This document shows positions 61,501-64,000 of a stretch of DNA of 64,000 nt, in pieces (positions within the stretch are counted from its first letter, which is position 1; every line of letters starts with the position of its first letter). Source of the DNA: an uncultured Ruminococcus sp. (GTDB lineage: Bacteria; Bacillota; Clostridia; Lachnospirales; Lachnospiraceae). The stretch covers positions 1 through 64,000 of the forward strand of contig FMEL01000009.1 of the NCBI GenBank assembly GCA_900066355.1, in the 5' to 3' direction. Position numbers and translations under genes: made by a program. The notes under the pieces were generated by a model. The model did not search any database. It was not told the origin of the DNA and saw only the letters and a list, made by a program, of their open reading frames with translations.

Positions 61501-61503
61501 CAT
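55522..61503 (-). CDS. LPXTG-type surface adhesin with about 13 CnaB/SpaA repeats
   Basis: The 1993-residue protein has a signal peptide (residues about 1-30), an acidic linker, a thioester-domain-like region (about 235-420, SATAYCVEPSK..GARFILVHLAASY) and about 13 consecutive CnaB/SpaA domains, each opening with (V/L)-x-(K)-x-D/K and closing with YTLRE/YVKE-type Glu motifs that form isopeptide bonds. The C-terminus is a Thr/Pro/Glu stretch, the sortase signal SPKTG, a transmembrane helix and RKKKK. It should be anchored to the wall and promote contact between mating cells or with the host. Sortase is not encoded in the window. The start overlaps the stop of a leader ORF. Confidence 0.9.
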   Translation of the reverse strand: MKMRFKRFLSGFMAVATLASVIVQPVTVSASELEPEPTSFEQQYPELQDVQDTLDKDEIVEAKDIEIPYGEEFEVEVDLSGIEGVNEKKVKVLFHEAKSEAGTDFDAHTPDTYKAVYAVEPVSGHPAYRVSRNITVKEPETEEQTKSSSENTAGEGNAGETEDSGNADEDADSDGSKEIVTDLTDEQEVTTDEESGLAVSEVMDQAAENGIDLYSMEEGEAVTFMATDIATQSTKKVTVTRGTCYQYSDYGYGSYLTYKYTVQFGNVSATAYCVEPSKSSPGSGTYDITKLSDGKKLAKVCYYGTKASGDEGFFTEENGYGNLSAGARFILVHLAASYANGGDSAFSGASGTAKTLAMKLYNYCISQPEIPDVDMSFSDADVTAYVDGNSQRTKEIIFKADELQSITMKLPSGVKLHNVTTGKTSKAGEAVEISGGTKFYLSAPLTQVQDVAGNWSATMKGSVTKDYSAYKISTGSGSQDLALVFGEGVDDEKYVDFKVTWVQYASVKVIKRDAKANAKLAGAVFGLYSDANCTNLITKLPATDANGEASVQIIKTQNTVYLKEITAPTGYRINATAYNVKLEVSKTATVTVPDEEQMGQLTVYKEGQVLTGADVTENGTTFKYEKRRQKGAIYDVYAGADIKTAYGAKVYSKGDLVKENLTTDSNGAVILKNLHLGTYIVKEKQAPTGFYNAGEEKSVTLSYAGQNVDVVFSETTFTNDRQKAEVIVTKQDKDTENPLDGGIFGLYAASDIKNADGTVVVKKGTLIEKVTTGNDGMAKFTADLPLGFSYDVKEVQAPEGYLRNADDVYTFTFSYTNDKEAKLTFKHTFRNERVIAKISLQKQDKETKKAVPQGDATLEKAVYGLYAREDIVHPDGATGVIYKAGEQVATLTTDKNGQASVDGLYLGNYYVKEITPPTGYLADEEEHDLVCNYEGDLVAEVKRDCLSLEQVMKQPFEIIKAANNGKTDADLLKGAGFTAYLVSSLTVKEDGSYDFDSVKPVVIGENGATEIFTDEKGYARSIALPYGTYIVRETTTPHNYTPVNDFIVQITENHPTTPQVWRVLLDKEFEAKLKIIKQDDETKKAVLQKNTEFKIFNLDTEKYVEQVTTYPTTVKHKSYFTDEQGYLILPQNLKIGHYRIEEVNAPYGYTLNENYYEVNVDSNTAYQMDGTSGDVIIEIAYENHPVKGELNIVKQGKVLNGYKDDFTYQKETLEGAVFEMYAAEDIYTADFQKDDNGNRILEYASGELVGTVTTDKDGKAQITDLPLGTYKIVEKTAPEGFVLNEEAQTVTFEYKDQKTPVIEQTATFENDRQKVEVSVVKQDAETETVVAGAEFGIYAKEDILTHEEVIVKADTLLGKAVSGEDGRAVFDVDLPFGTYYIKELAAPAGYVSSFETLEVTAKYQGQDVKVVELESVFKNQPTKVTFTKSDITTGVELSGATLTVLDKDGNVVDTWKSVKGEEHLIERLTAGETYTLREEMAPYGYLMAEEVSFTVDDTAEIQKVEMKDAVPTGTLIINKKGEFLEKVSALDSIGGWMKHLFEYLSGSLKEVTFEVYALEDIKAADGESEDYYKKDALVATITTDETGVAKLTDLPLGKYYVKEKETASGYVLDGETREVDLTYRDQNTAVVTYSADWQNKRQKAEVNVLKKEKDSDRVLEGAVFALCNKEDIVNAKGDVILKANTVIEEQATDKEGKLTFTADLPLGYTYYVKETSPAPGFATTDQVQEFTFEYGGADKETLSYAFTFEDEPTTVEFTKTSLTDGKEIEGAKLKVTDESGNTVDEWTSGKEAHIIKELTAGKKYTMTETLPADGYVTAESITFTVEDTSEVQKVEMKDDVTKVQISKTDISGKELPGAKLTILDKDGKTVESWTSEEKPHYIEMLPIGEYTLREETAPDGYLVAEDVKFTVKDTGEIQKVVMKDEAKPEETPTETPTETPETTPTPETKTTEETKKSTSPKTGDNTPILFWILLAGAGMAGLGGTVILRKKKK

Positions 61504-61577
61504 TTTGACTGAGTCCTCTCTTTCTTCGATAATTTACTCCACTTTCGTTCAGGCTTACACCTGCATGAATCAATCAT
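61500..61577 (-). CDS. 25-residue leader peptide coupled to the adhesin gene
   Basis: The ATG at 61575-61577 follows a strong AAGGGAGGTGG by 6 bases. The 25-codon frame encodes a basic peptide (MIDSCRCKPERKWSK then LSKKERTQSK) and its TGA overlaps the adhesin ATG by two bases (ATGA). The adhesin's own upstream GAGAGGA is weaker. The layout is that of translational coupling or of a regulatory leader peptide. Confidence 0.6.
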   Translation of the reverse strand: MIDSCRCKPERKWSKLSKKERTQSK

Positions 61578-61642
61578 AGGAACCACCTCCCTTATGTCTT
61601 GGATTGACTTTTAAATAAAAACAGGATTGAGCTATTTAAGCC

Positions 61643-61758
61643 GCAAGAGGTAATTCGTAATCATTCCTGCCAAGGGTGCCTCTCATCCATTGCCCTTCAC
61701 GTTGTCACCGAATGCCCGCCGCCAGATGCGTAGCTGGGAAATTCAGGTATCCTCTTGC
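61643..61758 (-). ncRNA. Candidate structured leader RNA upstream of adhesin
   Basis: A perfect 8-bp closing stem (GCAAGAGG at 61643-61650 with CCTCTTGC at 61751-61758) encloses two inner helices: AAGGG/CCCTT (61672-61697) and GAAT..ATTC with CCAG/CTGG (61710-61744). This three-way-junction fold lies 65 bases upstream of the leader peptide start. It matches no riboswitch class I can recall. The rest of 61578-61912 is AT-rich and holds no gene. Confidence 0.5.
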
Positions 61759-61912
61759 TGCTGATATGAAATTGTCAAGGTTCACTTTTAGGGGGGAATT
61801 TATTGTTTTGAATTAAAATAGACATTTGCCCCTCCACTAACCGCATGTGTGAAAGGGCAAAAATTAACCTGTTTGAAATTTTTTTATAAAATTTTTTTGA
61901 AACAGCAAAAAC

Positions 61913-62335
61913 TTACAAAGTTTCCAGCCTGTCTTTTAGTTTCTGCAATACTTTGTTTTTCCTGTTTCTGATTGTCTTTGTACAACACCCGAAATACTGT
62001 GCTGTTTTTTTAACTGTGTACTCTTCAAAAAATAATAATCTTATCAATTCCATTTCTTCTTCAGACAAATATTTCAGTGCTTCCTGCAGCTCTTGTATTT
62101 CTGACACCCTGATGACTATTTCTTCTGGTGATAATATATGCAAATAACTGTTGTAACTCGTTTCTCCTACTTTTTCTATTCCGCATACACCATTTTTCTG
62201 CATTTTTTCAAGCTGGTATCTTTCTTTTCTTCTTGACTGGTACCATGCCAGATATACGTCTCTGGTAACTTCTACGAGAGTTTCATTTACACGCAGCACA
62301 TACCGTTGTCTTTCCTTTGGTTTTTTACCACGCAT
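61913..62335 (-). CDS. Sigma-70 region 4-like protein
   Basis: This 140-residue protein has a basic N-terminus and a C-terminal sigma region 4 type helix-turn-helix (ALKYLSEEEMELIRLLFFEE then YTVKKTAQYFGCCTKTIRNRKNKVLQKL, about 90-138). No region 2 is seen, so it is a sigma-like regulator rather than a full sigma factor. It starts 4 bases after the stop of the gene upstream, forming a two-gene unit. Confidence 0.75.
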   Translation of the reverse strand: MRGKKPKERQRYVLRVNETLVEVTRDVYLAWYQSRRKERYQLEKMQKNGVCGIEKVGETSYNSYLHILSPEEIVIRVSEIQELQEALKYLSEEEMELIRLLFFEEYTVKKTAQYFGCCTKTIRNRKNKVLQKLKDRLETL

Positions 62336-62338
62336 CTT

Positions 62339-62974
62339 TTATTCTCCCTTCTGAAGCACTCCGGTCAGTCTGCCTGCATTTCTTCTCATTTTCTGCTTTG
62401 CCTGTGAAATACATTTTGATACTGCCGGTTCTGTAATTCCAAACACCCGTGACACTTCTCTTTGTGTCCGTTGCTGAAAATAAATTTGATGGATCACCTG
62501 TCTCTGCCGGTCAGTCAGCAGATCCATGAATTCTCCAATAGCTTCTTCTATAATCAGTTTTTCAAGTACATTCTGCCTTTTATCCACCAATTCGCACCAG
62601 CCTTCTGAAATATGGCTGTATGAAATGCAATTATTATGTTCTCGTACCTCCCTGTTCCTGCACAGCCGATCTTCACCTTCTAATATCAACCGCACATACC
62701 AGGGCTGATTATCAAAAAAATCTTCCTTAACAACTGTTATTTTTCTTCCTGCTTCATATACATAATCTCGACAGGTAAATAAAGGAAAAACCGTTCCATA
62801 ATCACCTGCACAATAGAAAACATATCCTGTCTGATACGCAATAATTTCCGCACCATCTATCAGTCTCTGCTTTACAACTGCCACATCGTTTTCTCTTAAA
62901 TACCTGGCGGACGGAACCTTTCTTCTTTCTTCCCTGTTACCTACAACCTGTTTCAATTCCTGCAATGTCAGCAT
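62339..62974 (-). CDS. Sigma-like transcriptional regulator with C-terminal region 4 helix-turn-helix
   Basis: The start MLTLQELKQVVGNREERR is chosen because AAGGGTGGT precedes it; another ATG lies nine codons earlier. The 211-residue protein has a unique N-terminal domain (about 1-140) and a C-terminal region 4 (DLLTDRQRQVIHQIYFQQRTQ then REVSRVFGITEPAVSKCISQAKQKMRR). The N-terminal part could be a sensing domain. Together with the downstream sigma-like protein it may control the ICE adhesin and transfer genes. A leader inverted repeat lies upstream. Confidence 0.75.
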   Translation of the reverse strand: MLTLQELKQVVGNREERRKVPSARYLRENDVAVVKQRLIDGAEIIAYQTGYVFYCAGDYGTVFPLFTCRDYVYEAGRKITVVKEDFFDNQPWYVRLILEGEDRLCRNREVREHNNCISYSHISEGWCELVDKRQNVLEKLIIEEAIGEFMDLLTDRQRQVIHQIYFQQRTQREVSRVFGITEPAVSKCISQAKQKMRRNAGRLTGVLQKGE

Positions 62975-63049
62975 GATTACCACCCTTCTGCCTGCTGGCA
63001 ACAGGTGCCCATCAGCAGAAAGGATAGGATTATTACTGATCTACTGGCA

Positions 63050-63123
63050 AAAGGGCAGTAAAAAACAGCTTCCGGCACACCCGTTTTTTTTAACGAGAGC
63101 CTGAGACTTCCTTACTGCCCTTT
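63050..63123 (-). promoter_or_regulatory. 12-bp inverted repeat in the leader of the sigma-like operon
   Basis: AAAGGGCAGTAA (63050-63061) and TTACTGCCCTTT (63112-63123) are perfectly complementary across a 50-base loop. It lies between a small gene (stop at 63144) and the sigma-like gene. It may be an attenuator, terminator or protein-binding site. Confidence 0.5.
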
Positions 63124-63143
63124 CTGCTAATTTACAGCATCCT

Positions 63144-63293
63144 CTATTTTATTTTCCGTCTGATGTCCCGGTCAGACTTCTTTGCATTTCTTTCCGTTTT
63201 TATGTTCTTTTCATTTTCCATTAAAACAGAATAGTCTCCCATTGCATCATAGGGACACTGCTTCCGATAGATTAAATTTTCTTGTCTGGTCAT
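63144..63293 (-). CDS. 49-residue basic protein, unknown function
   Basis: The ATG at 63291-63293 is preceded at about 8 bases by GGGAGAT. The frame encodes MTRQENLIYRKQCPYDAMGD followed by a Lys/Arg-rich half ending RRKIK. It stands alone between the XRE gene and the sigma-like pair in the same direction. No family is recognised. The length is short, but the start site is good. Confidence 0.5.
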   Translation of the reverse strand: MTRQENLIYRKQCPYDAMGDYSVLMENEKNIKTERNAKKSDRDIRRKIK

Positions 63294-63419
63294 CAATCCT
63301 ATCTCCCTTCCTTGTTTCTGTCTCTTTCTCTCTGTTTGCTATTTTAACAGCACAAAAAACTATTATCCTTAGCATATATGGGGAGTTTTTTTGTTTTACA
63401 CCCCATATATGGTGAAATT

Positions 63420-63776
63420 TCACCTGTACTCATTAAAACTTTCTATCAGTGAATCTATTGTCTGCATGATAATTTTCTGCTCTTTCCATTCCATCTTCTG
63501 AATACGATAAAATACTTCCTCAAACTGCTTTCTTTTTTCTGCATCGTCCCCCTCTTTTCCCATCAGGATATTGGCATCTGTTTCCAGGATCTCAATCATC
63601 TTCCTGAAAATCTCAACAGACATTGCCGTTTGCCCTCCTTCTATCCTGCTGACCGTATTGACACTGATACCTGCTTTTTCCGCAAAAGATTCCTGTGACA
63701 ACTTCATTTCCTGCCTGCGTTTTCTGATCCGTTCTCCCAATTCAATAAGTTCTGTGGAAATTGCACGATTGCTCAA
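63420..63776 (-). CDS. XRE-family regulator of the ICE
   Basis: The TTG start at 63776 has GGAGA about 7 bases upstream. The 118-residue protein has an N-terminal helix-turn-helix (LGERIRKRRQEMKLSQESFA then EKAGISVNTVSRIEGGQT, about 12-48) and a helical C-terminus. A 23-base palindrome directly upstream (63809-63831) may be its operator. It probably represses ICE functions. Confidence 0.85.
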   Translation of the reverse strand: MSNRAISTELIELGERIRKRRQEMKLSQESFAEKAGISVNTVSRIEGGQTAMSVEIFRKMIEILETDANILMGKEGDDAEKRKQFEEVFYRIQKMEWKEQKIIMQTIDSLIESFNEYR

Positions 63777-63808
63777 TACGGTGTCTCCTTTCCTGCAATT
63801 TATCCCAG

Positions 63809-63831
63809 CTTTACGACATTGTGTCGCAAAG
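63809..63831. promoter_or_regulatory. Palindromic candidate operator of XRE gene
   Basis: CTTT-A-CGACA at one side and TGTCG-C-AAAG at the other form a 23-base palindrome with one mismatch pair, centred at 63820. It is about 33 bases upstream of the XRE start. Position and symmetry suit binding by a dimeric XRE protein. Confidence 0.5.
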
Positions 63832-63841
63832 TTTCCAGAAA

Positions 63842-63872
63842 AAAAGCAGCTAATTTTGTCTTAGCTGCTTTT
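63842..63872. terminator. Rho-independent terminator upstream of XRE gene
   Basis: AAAAGCAGCTAA (63842-63853) pairs perfectly with TTAGCTGCTTTT (63861-63872). With A/T tracts on both sides it can stop transcription from either strand. It ends the partial membrane protein gene at 63886. Confidence 0.75.
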
Positions 63873-63885
63873 CAAAAGATCTATT

Positions 63886-64000
63886 TCATTTTATTCTCGG
63901 TATTTTATGTATTCCTGTAATAACTGTGAGCAAGAAAACACTAAGATAAATGATTGCCTGTCCAACCATTGCCAGAAGAACGACACTTCCTATCAATCCT
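63886..64000 (-). CDS. Membrane protein, C-terminal end only (runs off window)
   Basis: The last 37 codons of a minus-strand gene read GLIGSVVLLAMVGQAIIYLS then VFLLTVITGIHKIPRIK and stop. It is a hydrophobic segment long enough for one or two transmembrane helices. Start and identity lie outside the window. Confidence 0.5.
   Translation of the reverse strand, partial: GLIGSVVLLAMVGQAIIYLSVFLLTVITGIHKIPRIK

Larger units (their letters stand above)
1..64000 (-). mobile_element. Tn1549-like integrative and conjugative element (internal part)
   Basis: The order DUF3801/PcfB, VirD4, Maff2, TrbL-like, PrgI, VirB4, 3D/NlpC-P60 protein, DUF4315, DUF4366, TopB and giant methylase/SNF2 helicase is the conserved transfer block of Tn1549-type ICEs of Clostridiales. 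All are on the minus strand. The ICE's own relaxase and integrase are not seen and should lie outside the window. The block carries five nested insertions (two group II introns and three serine-recombinase insertions), each listed separately. Both ICE ends are outside the window, so the limits given are those of the window. Confidence 0.85.

Noticed and set aside
1..64000. CRISPR array
   Set aside because: No series of identical repeats with unique spacers is present. The repeats found are short iterons (12 or 23 bases) and two-copy borders.
1..64000. Antibiotic resistance, tRNA or rRNA genes
   Set aside because: No coding region resembles a known resistance gene, and no tRNA or rRNA sequence was seen. 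The ICE may carry such cargo outside the window.

Overview
The window reads as part of a Tn1549-like integrative and conjugative element (ICE) from a gut Firmicute, most likely a Lachnospiraceae/Clostridiales bacterium. This rests on the gene order PcfB/DUF3801 - VirD4 - Maff2 - TrbL-like - PrgI - VirB4 - 3D/NlpC-P60 - DUF4315 - DUF4366 - TopB - methylase/SNF2 helicase, strong AGGAGG ribosome binding sites, and the types of passenger elements. No rRNA, tRNA, CRISPR array or known resistance gene was seen. Almost everything is on the minus strand, so the ICE is transcribed from high to low coordinates.

ICE backbone, right to left: a truncated membrane protein, an XRE regulator and two sigma-region-4 proteins (62-64 kb); a candidate structured leader RNA, a 25-codon leader peptide and a 1993-residue LPXTG-type adhesin with about 13 CnaB/SpaA repeats (55.5-61.8 kb); then the transfer genes. 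The transfer genes are broken in five places. Group II intron 1 (51157-53907) splits virD4. An approximately 18.85 kb insertion (30944-49790) splits the small gene maff2. Group II intron 2 (25729-28277) splits virB4. A 9 kb mobilizable element (about 9820-18776) splits topB. A serine-recombinase element (from before position 1 to about 2704) truncates the helicase gene. In the four complete cases the two gene halves rejoin in frame when the insert is removed, so splicing or excision could restore the machinery.

The passengers form three integrative mobilizable elements (IMEs). IME-A (in topB) has a large serine recombinase, TnpV and TnpW-like proteins, a HxDExxPHxH (MOBV-like) relaxase, a CHC2 primase protein, a VapE ATPase and iteron-like repeats. 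IME-1 (30.9-41.9 kb) has a homologous CHC2/VapE/iteron module but a MOBQ-type MobA/MobL relaxase and an RSF1010-like oriT. IME-2 (41.9-49.8 kb) has a MobC/MOBP relaxase pair, RepA, a DnaC-like ATPase and its own serine recombinase. An 11-codon maff2-like remnant lies at the IME-1/IME-2 boundary and suggests that both target the same site.

The least explained features are these. A complete TnpV-family gene with its own Shine-Dalgarno sequence is overprinted in another frame of the methylase/helicase gene. The relaxase-proximal locus of all three IMEs holds AT-rich membrane or secreted cargo genes that end at a terminator followed by a shared TATTYAGTTG motif; in IME-A two such units are arranged in tandem with repeated borders. 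Four exact 23-bp tandem repeats lie inside repA although 23 is not a multiple of three. The adhesin mRNA appears to carry a folded leader.
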